From Andrena cerasifolii (lineage: Eukaryota > Arthropoda > Insecta > Hymenoptera > Andrenidae): a DNA stretch of 64,000 nucleotides. The position numbers and the translations under genes were made by a program. The stretch is from contig NC_135118.1 in assembly GCF_050908995.1 (NCBI RefSeq), forward strand, positions 1,488,001-1,552,000, given 5' to 3'. A model generated the notes under the pieces. That model made no database searches, was not told the DNA's origin, and saw only the letters and a list, made by a program, of their open reading frames with translations. Below are positions 18,559 to 30,532 of this stretch, piece by piece; within the stretch, counting starts at the first letter, position 1; each line of letters starts with the position of its first letter.

Positions 18559-20077
18559 TCTCTAGGCAGTGATGCCAGAACGGTGGGTTTTGTCCCACGG
18601 CCGCTACCACCACTCCACGACCAAGCGTACCCCCTCCTAGCGTCCGTACCGCACCACACAAGCATACCCGTCCCTCCATCCGTGTGCCGTACGCACTGCC
18701 TGGCCACCGCCCTCCGGCGAGAATTCGTTTTCCCGACATCGAAGCGCTTGGCGCGCAAGCGAAAAATCAAGACTTCAAATCCCGGTGCGGATATTACTTT
18801 TTTTTTTAATTATTCACTAATTTCTCTTTCTATATTCTCAGCAGACTAAAGGCTTAAAAACTATTAATTTACTAAGCATTTTCGAAGCTTGATTTGCTGC
18901 TAAAGTGCGATCCTCTTTTGGCTTGTATCGCACCACTCTCCGCCGAGAATTCATTTCATCGAGGTTTGAACCTGAATGCGAAGATTCTACTTTTTTCATT
19001 AATTATTTTCTAACTTCTCTTTCTATATTCTCAGTAGAATAAAAACTTGAAAACTGTTAATTTACAAAGAATTTTCGCAGCAGGCTAATGTACGATGTTG
19101 GTCTTCTGCCTTTTGTATACACAAACAGAAATAATTCCTTGAAATGCTACTTACAAAATAAGCGCCGTTCTAGGATGGACTCCTTAAAATTTACGTCACA
19201 ATGAGCAGTTACAGAATCGGTGATTTCCGTTTCAGGTAAGCGAGCCGCCCGCTCCGCTATTACTGTAATGAGGTTTGAAAACAATATCGACTGGTCTCGT
19301 ACCCATCGCAATAATGTCATTTATAATTTTTAAAACCCCTTCTGGTACAGAATTTTAATTGTATCAAGTTAATAGATTTGTCTTTTAAACAAAATCAACT
19401 TCCCCTGGCTCAAGTTGATCTAGGCCCTCAGTGTGAGGAATTCCTAGAAGATGCGACAAGCAAGGGAATGACAGAAGTTGAAGTTTCCTCCTTCCGCGAA
19501 AATTGCTTACGATCTTATATTACCCTAAGCAATGAAATTAAGGCTCGTCTTCCCCACGACGATATTTTACTTAAACAGTTGACGATTTTCAAATCGGACA
19601 CTGCCCTATTCCATTGCGACAGACAGGAAACGTTTCAAGATGTTTTAGCTGTCGCTCGTACGGCACACTGACAGAAGGTAGGGTACTTACGCTTGGAGTG
19701 GTGCGATACAAGCCAAAAGAGGATCGCACTTTAGCAGCAAATCAAGCTTCGAAAATGCTTAGTAAATTAATAGTTTTTAAGCCTTTAGTCTGCTGAGAAT
19801 ATAGAAAGAGAAATTAGTGAATAATTAAAAAAAAAAAGTAATATCCCGCACCGGGGTTTGAAGTCTTGATTTTTCGCTTGCGCGCCAAGCGCTTCGATGT
19901 CGGGAAAACGAATTCTCGCCGGAGAGCGGTGGCCAGGCAGCGCGTACGGCACACGGATGGAGGGACGGGTATGCTTGTGTGGTGCGGTACGGACGCTAGG
20001 AGGGGGTACGCTTGGTCGTGGAGTGGTGGTAGCGGCCGTGGGACAAAACCCACCGTTCTGGCATCACTGTCTCTAGG
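18559..20077. mobile_element. hAT-type element with long inverted arms, TSD TCTCTAGG
   Basis: The element is 18567-20069 (1503 bp), starting CAGTGATGCCAGAACGG and ending with its complement. It is flanked by the 8-bp duplication TCTCTAGG at 18559-18566 and 20070-20077. The inverted arms are about 370 bases each (18567-18938 and 19696-20069), far longer than usual hAT repeats. Between them lies a transposase fragment. The CAGNGATGCC end and 8-bp duplication are hAT hallmarks. Confidence 0.9.
19378..19671 (+). pseudogene. hAT transposase fragment
   Basis: A 97-residue open piece with helical content (FLEDATSKGMTEVEVSSFRENCLRSYITLSNEIKARLPHDDILLKQLTIF). It resembles the C-terminal portion of insect hAT-like transposases, where a phrase like LPxDDxLLKxLxxF precedes the dimerisation region. 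It has no ATG of its own. It lies between the arms of the hAT element, so it is probably the remains of that element's transposase. Family assignment rests mostly on context. Confidence 0.45.
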
Positions 20078-20195
20078 TTTAGAAAGCTTTGACTCTTGGT
20101 ACTGTGAAGTCATACTCCAACATACTGTATAATAAAGACGTGTTTCGTTTTATGCAAGTATTCGAATTTGTTCTACCCCGGGTTCATGACAGTAC

Positions 20196-20883
20196 CTACC
20201 TATCGCAAAATATTAGCGTAAAATCTAAACAGTCGGATATTTAGTTAAAAAATTAAATATGGATATCTTAATACACGTGGAACGTATATTTCGATACACG
20301 TGTACCCGTGAATTTCAGTACACGGGAACACGGATACTACGATCCGTGAATTTCGATACACTTTCTACGCATCTCTAGTAAGAAGTGAACGCGATTTAAG
20401 AAAGGGTCAAAAACTGATTTGACTGACAACTATTATGCGGGTGGTTAATTTCCGCACATTTAAAAAGCAGGACTGGCCTATTAAATTTGCCCTATCGAAA
20501 CATGCAATCCCATATAAACATTGTTTTTCTATCTCGAATATGTTAGGAAATATCCAACTGTTTTCTGTTCCCGCGGAAACCCTGTATGTACCTCTTTATT
20601 ACTTTCTGCCGTTTCTTCTTCCATCTACATACATACCTAGTTTCAAGGTTTACGAACCGAAGGACACTTTCCTTATCCCACGCTTTCTCTTCACCCTGTT
20701 TGTTTTTCTCTGTTTTGCCCCTTTCATCCCCGTTTTTGGCCTGTCACTATCTTTCTTGTTCGCTATCTCTAACTCTGTCTAGTCGTTCCCTTTTAACCGA
20801 CGAAAAATTTACTAACCGGTCACTTGTTCTCGAACCGGCTTTCAGACTTCACATATCGCGCACGCAGTATTTCATTTTTACTG
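20196..20883. other. noncoding stretch
   Basis: No recognisable gene. Contains repeated ACACGTG phrases near 20272-20330 (CACGTGTACCCGTGAATTTC) and a pyrimidine-rich segment 20600-20800 whose open frames look non-coding. Confidence 0.5.
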
Positions 20884-21033
20884 TTATTTGTTACTATTAA
20901 TTGTTACTGTTAAGTGTTACTATTACTTGTTACTATTAATTTTTACCGTTAATTGTTACCATTAATTGGTACTGTTAATTGTTCTTGTTAATTGTTCTTG
21001 TTAATTGCTACTTTTAATTGTTGCTTTTAACTG
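20884..21033. repeat. minisatellite of about 13-16 bases (TGTTACTGTTAAT)
   Basis: Roughly ten imperfect units such as TTGTTACTATTAAT, TTGTTACCATTAAT and TTGTTCTTGTTAAT in a row, immediately upstream of the Harbinger-like exon. Confidence 0.85.
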
Positions 21034-21220
21034 TTAATTAATAAGTTGGGTTGGCTTACGTGTGTTCGTTACACCGAGCCACCTGAAGAATCAGTGACGT
21101 GCGTGAAAAAAGAACATTACTACCCACAGTTCTGCGTGGTGTGTGGAGGTTCCGGCAGTAATCAATTTTCTGTTCGGCGTGTTGGCAGCCAAGTGTGACA
21201 GTTGTTACAAAAACTGTGTG

Positions 21221-21670
21221 ATGTTGGCGATAAACGATAATCGCCGTCGGAACTTGGCTATTGCTGCTGCTGCTGCTGCTGTATATCTAACAGAAGCAGA
21301 GCGGAGAAGAGACAGAAGAAGGAAGCGCCTTTGGGTAAAACAGTACCGCGCAAATTCTAACGATCAAGCCCTTGTTCGAGAACTGAGAGAGGATCACCGA
21401 GATGATTACAAAAATTATTTAAGGATGGATTTTCAAGCGTTTGATGAACTCTTGAAATTAGTTGCAAACAGAATAACGAAACAGGACACAGTCATGAGGT
21501 AGAGCATCACTGCAGAAAAACGTCTTATCGCCACTTTACGATTTTTGGCAACTGGACGTTCTTACGAAGACTTAAAATTTAGTACGGGTATGTCAGCTCC
21601 TTCATTATCCAAGATAATTCCCGAGACTTGCAAAGCACTGTATCAGGTCATACGGACAGAGTTCTTAAAG
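21221..21670 (+). pseudogene. PIF/Harbinger (HARBI1-like) transposase, first exon with stop
   Basis: From the ATG at 21221 the exon encodes a basic N-terminus, then YKNYLRMDFQAFDELLKLV and, after an in-frame TAG at 21500-21502, SITAEKRLIATLRFLATGRS and YEDLKFSTGMSAPSLSKIIPETCKAL. These match the helix-turn-helix N-terminus of Harbinger transposases. A GTAAGG donor follows directly at 21671, in phase. The DDE core exon is not found downstream; that region holds an unrelated inverted-repeat element. An alanine run (GCT repeat) lies near the start. Nonsense mutation plus missing core mean it is dead. Confidence 0.75.
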
Positions 21671-21933
21671 GTAAGGATTACAAATTAATAATACGTATTC
21701 ATAGAATAACAATAATGCTTTATTAGAGGCGTTGGAAAAGTTTCTCTGCGTTGTGTACCATAGTGTCTGTTCTATTTATTATAATACACTTGTTTATTAC
21801 AATAACCCACCACCAATTTAACTTAGAATAAACTATCTACATAAGAAAACGAATAAGTAAAATATATATGTTATAATAGATATGATAGAACCGAGGCATG
21901 GCACAGTTTTTCTCTACAGAGACGCCATATACA

Positions 21934-22484
21934 TTGGCGGACGAAAGAAAGTTTACAACTATTAAAATCGCATAACTTTTTTAGAATTAGTCCAAACGGC
22001 ATGAGTTTTTTTTTTGAGAATCTAGAAGGCTTAGTTTGATAAGTGGTGTGTTTCATCGTTTAAAAAAAATGCAATTAGTCGGAATAGCAAAAAAAAATAG
22101 TAAAGGTTGTTTTTTGAACTTTTTTTTGAGTCTGTAATGAAAATTCAAAATACCCATTTGTAGATTGAAGTCAGTTGTATGCATGCTGAAAATTTCATTA
22201 AAATCGATTAACGTTGCTCGGCGCTATAAACGCTTAAAGATCACAGAATAAAGTCGAAAATCGTTGATTTCGGGAAATAATTGATTATAATTGAAAAAAA
22301 CTTTTAAAAAAAACCTTAACTATTTTTTTTTGCTATTCCGACTAATTGCATTTTTTTAACGACGAAACACACCACTTAGCAAACTATGCCTTGTAGATTT
22401 AAACAAAATCATGTCGTTTGGACTAATTCTAAAAAAGTTATGCGATTTTAAAAGTTGTAAACTTTCTTTCGTTCGCCACTTTAG
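21934..22484. mobile_element. MITE-like inverted-repeat element
   Basis: Two arms of about 185 bases (21934-22125 and 22295-22484) are inverted copies beginning TGGCGGACGAAAGAAAGTTT. They are separated by about 170 bases of AT-rich sequence and have a few mismatches. No open frame of note. It lies in what would be the intron or 3' side of the Harbinger transposase. Confidence 0.75.
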
Positions 22485-22731
22485 TCACGTTATTACTCCG
22501 TACCTTATAAATAATTAAATAATACTTATTATTAACATTTTAACATTTTTCCTTACAGTTTAAACGCTCAAGTTAACATAAATTCATAATTTAATATAAA
22601 AACTCGCTTATCAGAAGTTAGTTCCCCGAGCTTCCTTCTATATTAGAAGAATTTGATCCTGCGGTGCTTTCACTGGAGTTCGCCATGGGGATTACATTGC
22701 AATTGTTGTCGCACAAGTCTGTGCGCGGGTT

Positions 22732-22999
22732 TTAACTTTTAAATAGACCCCGTCTTAAAACGGCGGTTATAATTGATTCCGCATAAATTGTCTGATCTAT
22801 TTCGATTCTCTGCAATTGTTTGCCAACTTTTATTCCAATGGCCTCAAATTCACTAATATCCACTTTGCTGGTGGATGGCGCCTTTAGTGCTTCGGTGCAC
22901 GTTCGATAAAATTCACTTGCATCTTGCTCCGGATTCCTTTTCTTTCCACCTTTTCTAATAGCCTTATCTGGGCAATAATTTGTGATGGGCACTTCTTCT
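22732..22999 (-). pseudogene. Harbinger-associated MADF/Myb-like protein, last exon
   Basis: The exon follows a TTTTTGAAG acceptor at about 23000 on the minus strand. It encodes EQDASEFYRTCTEALKAP, then FEAIGIKVGKQLQRIEIDQTIYAESIITAVL, the C-terminal motif I associate with the accessory DNA-binding protein of insect Harbinger elements. It faces the transposase exon at 21221. The upstream exons are cut off by the BEL LTR that begins at 23067. Confidence 0.6.
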
Positions 23000-23306
23000 T
23001 CCTTCAAAAAGAAAATAATAATAATAATAATAAAATAAGAAATAGCAAAGAAATTCAAAAACAATATGTTCGGCGTTGCATAAATTCACGGAAAAAATAG
23101 TCGGACTTTTATTTACCGTTAAGGGGCAATGATTTATTAGTAGACCACCTGAGATCCTCACATCTGCGTTGCACACTTTATTAGACAGTTTGACCGTTGC
23201 AAGGGCCAATTTGCCAATCGGCAATTAAAGTAAGAAGGTCGCCATAAATGCATAGATAGGCCAACGCTTCTGACTGCCTCATGGGCACTGCCGGAGGGGT
23301 CGCCGG

Positions 23307-25904
23307 TTAACCCGGGAGTAGGCGCATGTCGGTCTTTTCGATCGATGATTTCGTATGTTTTGAAACATGATCCATAGCGTTCGACTGTTTACTTTTTCCG
23401 TGGAGCTATTCTCATTTCATGGAGGTCTCGACTTGTTTATGTTGCGGAGCGACAGTTAGTACACTCGTGTAGGTTTTAAAACATACATTGTTACGCGTCG
23501 GTCTTTTCGACCATAGCGCGCCTGCTAACGTTAGTCTCATGTCGTCTGTCGCGTACGACGCGTACTGTGTGGCAATCATGGCTAATACTAATTTCCGAGA
23601 TTTTTTATTGATTGAAAACATTGAAGACGAGATAAGTGATTCCGCAGAAGATTCGGATTATGTTATACAATCCGATCACAATACAGATTCGGAAATTGAT
23701 TGTGCGGATATAGAGATATCAGATGTAGAGGAGGCGTGTACTTTGAGTGAAGGAAACGTAAGTATTTATTCTTTATTTTCAAGATGCAGTTTCTAATTGG
23801 AGGAAAATATAAAAATTTAATACGTTTATAAAATCATAAATTTATAAGTATATTTTTTTGAAAAACGAATATAAATATAAAATACATATATTAGATAATT
23901 ACTATTATGAAAAATTAAAAATCGAGTGATAAATTAATAAATAGACAATATAATTTTATATTTTGCATTCGCACAAATTTTTATATAACATTATATGTAT
24001 TTTTAAAATCAATTACAATGTATCATTTGTATAAAAATAAATTTTCCAGAACTCAACAATGCATTACATTGGCAAAGATAAAACAACAATATGGTCTAAA
24101 ATACCACCTAGGAACAAGAGTAAAACTAAAAAACATAACATTGTCAATAAACGTCAAGGCGTAAGACCTACTGCTAAAAATGCTAAAACTGTCATTGATG
24201 CGTGGAGACTTTTTTTATCTCACGATATGATTGAAAAGATAGTTCTGTATACTAATTTGTATATAAATAATAAACAAAAAGATAAATTCAAAAGAAAACG
24301 AGATGCGAAAGAAACAAATAGCGATGAAATCGAAGCGCTTATTGGACTACTCTATTTAGCTGGGTATTTGCGGTCATCGCATCAAAATTTATCAGATTTA
24401 TATAGTAAAGATGGAACTGGAATTGGCATTTTCAAAGCGACTATGTCACAGAAACGATTCAGTTTTCTTCTAAAATGTATAAGATTTGACAATATCCAGG
24501 ATAGAGAAGAAAGAAAAGCTATTGACAAACTAGCTCCTATCCGCGAATTTTATGAAGCATTCGTGAATAATTGCATGAAACTCTATACTCTAGGTCCATG
24601 CGTAACAATTGACGAAATGTTGGAGGATTTCCGGGGCCGCTGCTCATTTCGCCAATATATAAAATCAAAACCTGCTAAATACGGCTTGAAAGTATTTGCT
24701 CTCGTTGACGCTGAATCGTTTTATGTTTATAATTTAGAAATTTATGCAGGTCAGCAACCGGATGGTCCTTTCAATATAAGTAATGCCAGTAGTGATGTTG
24801 TTTTACGTTTGATAAAGCCTATTTCAAAATCTGGTAGAAACATAACAATGGATAACTGGTTTTCTTCGATACCGCTCGCTAAGAAGCTTCTCAAGGAGCA
24901 TAATTTGACTTCCCTTGCAACGTTGAGAAAAAATAAAAAGGAGATACCTCCTACATTTATTTCTAAAGGAACAGATGTTCATTCCAGTCAATTTGGATTT
25001 TGCGAAAATATGACTTTAGTTTCTTACACACCGAAAAGAGATACATGTGTATTACTTTTGTCTACAATGCATCATGATGACACAATTATCCCAGAAAATA
25101 ATAACAAACCAGAAATTATTTGTTATTACAATTCAACGAAAGCAGGGGTTGATGTCGTTGACGAGATGAAAGGAACATATTCTGTTGCGAGAAAGTGTAA
25201 TAGATGGTCACTAAGATTATTTTTTTCAGTTTTAAATATGGCTGGGATAAACGCACAAATAATTATTAAAACTACTAATAAAAAAAATACCTCGGTGCGA
25301 CGTTACTTTTTAAAAGAACTTGCATTTAATATAGTTCAAAAACATATATATGCTAGGACAAAAATCACAACATTACCGCATAATATAAAATACGAAATAC
25401 AAAATATCATTAAAAAACCAAATAATGATCGAGGATCAGTACATCCTGGAAGGTGTTATTTTTGTAGTACTAAAAAAAATAGAAAAACGGGAAAACAATG
25501 TACTAAATGTAACGCATTCATATGCAATGAACATACACTATACTTTTGTAACGAATTTTGTAATGATGCGAGCGCGTCTAGTTTATTAAGCGAGGAATAA
25601 ATAGTTATTTATTTCATTGACAGTTAATTATATTTATTTACTTTATATTTTATTTTATATTTTATATTGTATTTTCTTTCATTTATTATTACTTATTTCG
25701 TTAACAGATTAAAATTTATTTTATCATAAAAATGAAAATTATTTATGTATAACGATTCTGAAATAATTAAAATACAATGTTATGCATTATTTATATTAGT
25801 TTAGTCATTTTTATGAAGTTATTTCTCATTACATTATCATCGGTCAAAATGACCGACGCGCGCCTACTAACGTAAGTTATTTGGCGCGCCTACTCCCGGG
25901 TTAA
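23307..25904 (+). mobile_element. full-length piggyBac element, TTAA-flanked
   Basis: The element is 23311-25900 (2590 bp). Ends are CCCGGGAGTAGGCGC at both termini in inverted orientation, flanked by TTAA at 23307-23310 and 25901-25904. Subterminal repeats with GTAGGCGC and CGGTC..TTTTGACCG occur at both ends. It is inserted in the 5' LTR of the old BEL element at a GCGTTAACCGGCG site that is intact in the other LTR copies (for example 43895), which verifies the target site. Confidence 0.95.
23578..25600 (+). CDS. piggyBac transposase, two exons
   Basis: Exon 1 is 23578-23757 and exon 2 is 24050-25600. The donor is GTAAGT, the acceptor TTTTCCAG, and the phase is conserved. The predicted protein has 576 residues, close to piggyBac's usual length. 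Exon 1 is acidic. The catalytic Asp triad is present: D248 in VTIDEMLEDFRGR, D328 in TMDNWFSS and D428 in KAGVDVVDEM, with D431 next to it. The C-terminus is a cysteine-rich domain (CYFCSTKKNRKTGKQCTKC, CNEHTLYFCNEFC) that binds the element ends. No stops or frameshifts, matching terminal repeats and an intact TTAA pair make activity plausible. Confidence 0.93.
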
Positions 25905-26515
25905 CGCGCCCCCACGTGTAACGCAGATGTGGGTGTCCTTGCGCTATCTTGCCGTCTTAAGCAGGCAGGTAGGAAAACTTTGCCACCAAATTTCTTTACA
26001 GAACGATTCCCGCCCAATTCAGCCACTTTCCCAGAAAACGCGCGCCAAGGGCGCAGGGAATAGATGGCGCCTTTGGTTCTAGGGAAATTACCCGATTGGT
26101 TGGCACTGACAACGTTGGCCAATCGGGTCAATGCGACCACGCCGGATTCACTTTAAGAAATCGGACGAGTCCAGCGGTGGGTCAACAAAAACCAGTCTAA
26201 GAAAAAACTCTCGACCGAAAGGTCATACTCAAAAAGACGATACACGTTCGTACCTGACTCACACGAACCATATTAACATTCACAATTCACTGTTTACTTG
26301 TTCATTTAATTACTTATTTCACAGTTTAATTAAATATACTTCTTTTTTGTTATTACTTGTTAAACAACTGTGCATCAATTTATTAGCCCTCATTCGGTAA
26401 CGCGTCTAGGGTGTCCTCGTGATTCCGGTGTCAAGACATTTGGACGAAGCTTTACTACCTTCGTCGACTCAAAAATAAAACTCGGGTCGCATCGAGTTTA
26501 CGTGTGAACATTTTT

Positions 26516-26532
26516 TGGTCCTTCGAGCCGGA
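26516..26532 (+). promoter_or_regulatory. primer binding site, tRNA-Tyr type
   Basis: TGGTCCTTCGAGCCGGA begins 5 bases after the LTR end. It is complementary to the 3' end of eukaryotic tRNA-Tyr (ending CCGGCTCGAAGGA plus CCA), as remembered from conserved tRNA-Tyr sequences. Confidence 0.8.
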
Positions 26533-26808
26533 GCCCAGTGGCGTGTGGATTCCGGCAAAGAACAGAGACGTACAGTGTTTTGTGAGTGATTTCACGCTGA
26601 CCACAGCGTCTTGCTGTTTCATCAGAAAACGGATCATCGTCTCAACTAGAAGCTAACCAGCTACACCGCCCAGTGCAGCATCCATCTCGGATTACACCAA
26701 AGTTCCAGACATCGTGGCAGACTTCAGCAACCCTGACGTTCTCGCATCGACAAGGTAGGCTCGTTTCATTGTTTCGCCAATTCCATTCAGCCACCTTTCT
26801 TTTACACG

Positions 26809-28690
26809 ATGCCGAAACTAAGGCGTTCCGATCAATCTTCCCATCAAATGCCGACAGACAATCTGCCGGTAGATAAGCATGTCGGAATAGGGGGAAAGGA
26901 TGAAGCCTCCGAGGGCGATTGGGGGTTCACGTTGGCGCTTCTCCTCGAAAAGCGTCTCATTTGTATTTGAATTCAACAAGAATTAAACAATGTTGTTACA
27001 ATGAACTTTCAAGAAAATTACTTTTAATCAAACTATAAACTATAATACTATTTAAATCGAAAACTAATGAATTCTCGGGAAGGGAAAGCTGAACTGTCCT
27101 CGATGGCGATCTCTTACGGAATCGAATCCTTTTTTCTTTTTTTTAAATTCCGCATTCAAATTATCAACCTTTTCCGGTTGCTAAACAACCACTTCCGTTT
27201 CCCTTCCGAGACTACATTCAAGCGCCCACTAACAGTCTGACGCTTGCGTTTTTGATTGGCGCCAAAATAATTTCGCAATTGAATCATTCATGACTTCTTG
27301 TCGTCATTAGTAATAGCATTAGTAATAGATTGTAAAGATCGACTATCTATTTGCTCAACCCTGTGTAAGCATTGTAACGAAATAAACGATACATCTCAAT
27401 TAAATTGATTCATTATTTTTTTATTCTCCGACAAGCAAGTGTCCGAAATCAGCACTCTGCGTCGCAAACGCGGTACAATTATAGGGCAAATTACCGCATT
27501 TACTAACTTCCTCAACGGATGTCTAGAAGATGGACAACGCGATACATATCTTATCGAAGCACATCTGAGCGGTCTGAATGAATATTGGAAGAGATTCGAC
27601 AGCATCCAGTCCGACATCGAAGACCTCGATGTAGGTGAAGAGACACGTCGTTATGAAATTCAAAATGATTATTACGCCATAGTAGCACGAGCTAACAGAC
27701 TTATTCACGGGGAGCGTCCGGCAGCTTCATCGACACGCGTCACCCGCGTCATCGGTTTCAACTCCGACGCCGGTTAAATTACCCGATTTGAATCTACCGA
27801 CATTCGATGGTACCATTGAAAAATGGACGTCGTTCTACGACATATTTTCTTCATCAATTGGCCGTAACGATGATTTAACGCCGGTACAGAAATTACAGTA
27901 CCTTCGATCGGTTCTGACCGGAAAGGCCGCTGCAAGTATTGAGTGCCTCAGTACGACAGACGCAAATTATGCGCTATTGAATTGTTAAAGGAGAAATTCG
28001 ATTGTACGCGAAGAATCATCCTGCGACATTGCGAAACGATTCGAAAGATTCAAAAGCCCGCGAAAGATTCTCCAGAAATATTAGGGAACCTTGTGGACAC
28101 GGTGAACCAAAATTTACGGGCGTTAAAGAATTTAGGGGAGCCGATCGAGTCGTGGAACGCAATGCTCGTGTCTATCATTCTTTCCAAGGTAAACGCCGAC
28201 ACCTTATGGCATTGGGAAATCACGTTGAAGGATAAGAAAATGTCTTCGTATCTCAAATTACTGGAATTCTTAGAAAAAACGCGCGAATTGCGCTCCAACA
28301 CCCTGATCGAAATCAGGGTCATCGGAGAACTATCGAAGCAATCAACAGGGTCATTCGCGTAAACAATCGGTTAATACCGCGACCACCTATCAATGCCCAC
28401 TCTGTAAGGGACCTCACGGGATTTGGAATTGCGACACTTTCAAAGCGCAATCCGTAAAAGATCGTCAAGCAACCGTCGAAAAAGCGTCTCTATGCCCAAA
28501 TTGCCTTAAAAGATGGCACGCTCTCAAGTTTTGTAAGTTTGGTCCATGTCGCATGTGCCACAAACGACATCACGCGATGTTACACAAATCTGGGCGAATC
28601 CAGAACGAAGCAAATGACTCTTCCTCATCGCCTGGCGAGATCATCGGATCCGGAACATCGGCAGAGGAAAAATCAACGACGTCGGATTGA
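26809..28690 (+). pseudogene. BEL/Pao gag, decayed
   Basis: Starts MPKLRRSDQSSHQ at 26809, is interrupted by a solo LTR (26880-27433), then resumes with VSEISTLRRKRG and LPTFDGTIEKWTSFYDIFSSSI. Frameshifts near 27735, 27965 and 28290 break it compared with the intact gag at 49508-48171. Zinc-knuckle remnants lie at about 28390-28600 in other frames. It ends at the same in-frame TGA position (28688-28690) as the intact copies, here followed by CCA. Confidence 0.85.
26876..27437 (+). mobile_element. solo LTR inside BEL gag, TSD AGCA
   Basis: 554 bp from 26880 to 27433, beginning TGTCGGAATAGGG and ending TTCTCCGACA, flanked by AGCA (26876-26879 and 27434-27437). AATAAA at 27381-27386 supports the plus orientation. 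Removing it restores the expected gag order as seen in the other copies, so the boundaries are firm. The parent family is not identified. Confidence 0.88.
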
Positions 28691-30049
28691 CCAACGTGTC
28701 TTGGGACTTCAAGCGGAACAAAACATCAAAATGTATTTGTCTTCAATCCGGTCACCAACGAACTCCTCGTCACGGCGCAAGTAAACGACATGGACAAGGA
28801 TTGTAAACCATTACATTGTCGAACATTGCTCGACACCGCTGCGACGACAAATTTCATGACCGAGAGTTTTGCAAAGAAACTTGGTATTCAGAAGAAAAAA
28901 TGCCATGTTCCGGTTGGAGTCCTCAACGCCCTTTCTACGGTGGCAAAACACACCGTTACAGCGACTATCCAGGCACGCGTCAATGAATACGAGCGGACGT
29001 TGACCTTCCTGAACATCCCCAAGATTTCGTCGCTAGTCCCAGACCAAGCGATCGACCGGTCGACGATTGCCATTCCAGGTAACGTCAGGCTGGTCGATCC
29101 TCATTTCTATCGCCCCGCACCTGGCGACCTGCTTCTAAGCGCCGGGACGGCACTGTCCCTTTTGTGCGTTGGGCAAATCAAGCTGTCGCCTCCAGACGGT
29201 CCAGACCTGTACCTGCAGAAAACCAGATTCGGTTGGGTCATCGGGGGGAGCGCACCAACCACACAGTCAAATCGGAGCAGATGCTGTCACACAACCGCTG
29301 CTCTTCAATTTGATATTAACAAATTCTTGGAACTTGAAGAAGGACCGCAGATTCAACGTCTTTCTGCGGCGGAAAATGCTTGCGAACGGCACTTTCAGGA
29401 CAACACGACGCGGAACACTGATGGAAGGTACATAGTGGCCCTCCCTTTCAACGAGAAGATTTCGCAGTTGGGAGAATCAAAGTCAAGGGCCATGAAACGG
29501 CTCATTTCTCTCGAACGGAGGCTACAACGGGATGCAAATTTAAGTCAGCAATACCGCGCGGTCATCAAGGAGTATCGGGATCTTGGTCACATGTCGGAGG
29601 TTATAGAGAGTCAGACAAGCAGTGACGGTTATTTCTTACCGCATCATGGAGTCATTAGGACCACGAGTCAAACGACAAAACTTAGGGTTGTCTTCGATGC
29701 CTCGGCAAAGACGAGCACAGGAGTGTCGTTGAATGATACCCTGTACATGGGGCCGAAAATTCAGGACGATTTAATATATATTCTTTTACGGTTTCGCATT
29801 CATCAATACGTTATTACCAGCGATATCGAGAAAATGTATAGGCAATTCCTCGTTCGACCAGAGGATCGGAAATACCAGCGACTTCTTTGGCGCGATTCTG
29901 ACGGGAACATCAAAACGTTCGAATTAAATACGGTCACATTCGGTTTATCAGCCGCACCTTATTTAGCTATTCGCTGTCTTACGCAGTTAAGTCAGGACGA
30001 AGGTCATCGATTTCCTTACGCCTCCAAGATTCTTCGACGAGATTTCTAC
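28691..30049 (+). pseudogene. BEL/Pao pol, truncated
   Basis: Continues the gag frame after the TGA. A retropepsin-like region starts LLDTAATTNFMTESFAKKL. The linker and the first part of reverse transcriptase follow (KLRVVFDASAKTS, YRQFLVRPEDRKYQRLLW, FGLSAAPYLAIR). Homology stops at RRDFY, just before the YVDD catalytic motif present in the intact copies, and the sequence changes to unrelated DNA at about 30049. RNase H and integrase are absent. The open frame is otherwise undamaged from 28790. Confidence 0.88.
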
Positions 30050-30532
30050 ATGGAAAAATTGTATAGTTTTATCCTATGAAGAATTAGGGTCCATACGACG
30101 TATGGAAGTCAGCGGTATATGCAGAAATCGGGGTCCATACAATATCTTGAATATTGAATTTTTCAATATTTTAATGTGCTTCATTTGAAATACATAGCCA
30201 GGTCTCCTGCCGAGTCGTGTCACCGGGATTTACCCACACTATGGTTTGCAGACCTATCAGCATTATGACTTTATTCCTATTGTACTTCCCGGTCGCAGGC
30301 GAGTAAGCGACGGACAGGTGGCCGAAACATTTTATGATTTAATTGCACTCTTTAGGACATCGTTTTCAAGTCTTGACCGACTAATTTGGAAAATGCAGGT
30401 AATCATTAGTTTGAACAGAACAGGCAACGCGACAAGATCGTGTAGTCAAGCTGTCCAAGCATTCGCAGTGCAATTGTACAGATTGTGTTCAGTTTATCTA
30501 AGTGTTGTGTGTATTGTGCGTGGCTGCGAAAA
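30050..30532. other. spacer with inverted GTATAGTTTTATCCTAT motif
   Basis: GTATAGTTTTATCCTAT at about 30061-30077 is repeated in inverse orientation at about 30646-30662, and GGGTCCATAC occurs twice (30090, 30140). These may be subterminal repeats of the adjacent DD82E transposon, but I could not fix its ends. Confidence 0.35.

Larger units (their letters stand above)
18287..20195 (+). mobile_element. solo LTR (TSD GTAC) carrying a nested hAT element
   Basis: The outer ends are TGTTAGATACC at 18291 and GGTTCATGACA ending at 20191, flanked by GTAC (18287-18290 and 20192-20195). AATAAA at 20131-20136 fits an LTR polyadenylation signal on the plus strand. Removing the nested hAT and one 8-bp duplication leaves about 390 bp. 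No internal retroelement sequence remains. The family is not identified. Confidence 0.75.
23067..30049 (+). mobile_element. old BEL/Pao retrotransposon, 3'-truncated
   Basis: The 5' LTR (23067-26510, starting TGTTCGGCGTTGC and ending CGTGTGAACA) is split by a piggyBac. A tRNA-Tyr-type primer site, a decayed gag and a pol truncated just before the reverse transcriptase catalytic motif follow. There is no 3' LTR. Sequence is clearly related to, but more diverged than, the BEL array at 43295-57109. Confidence 0.9.
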
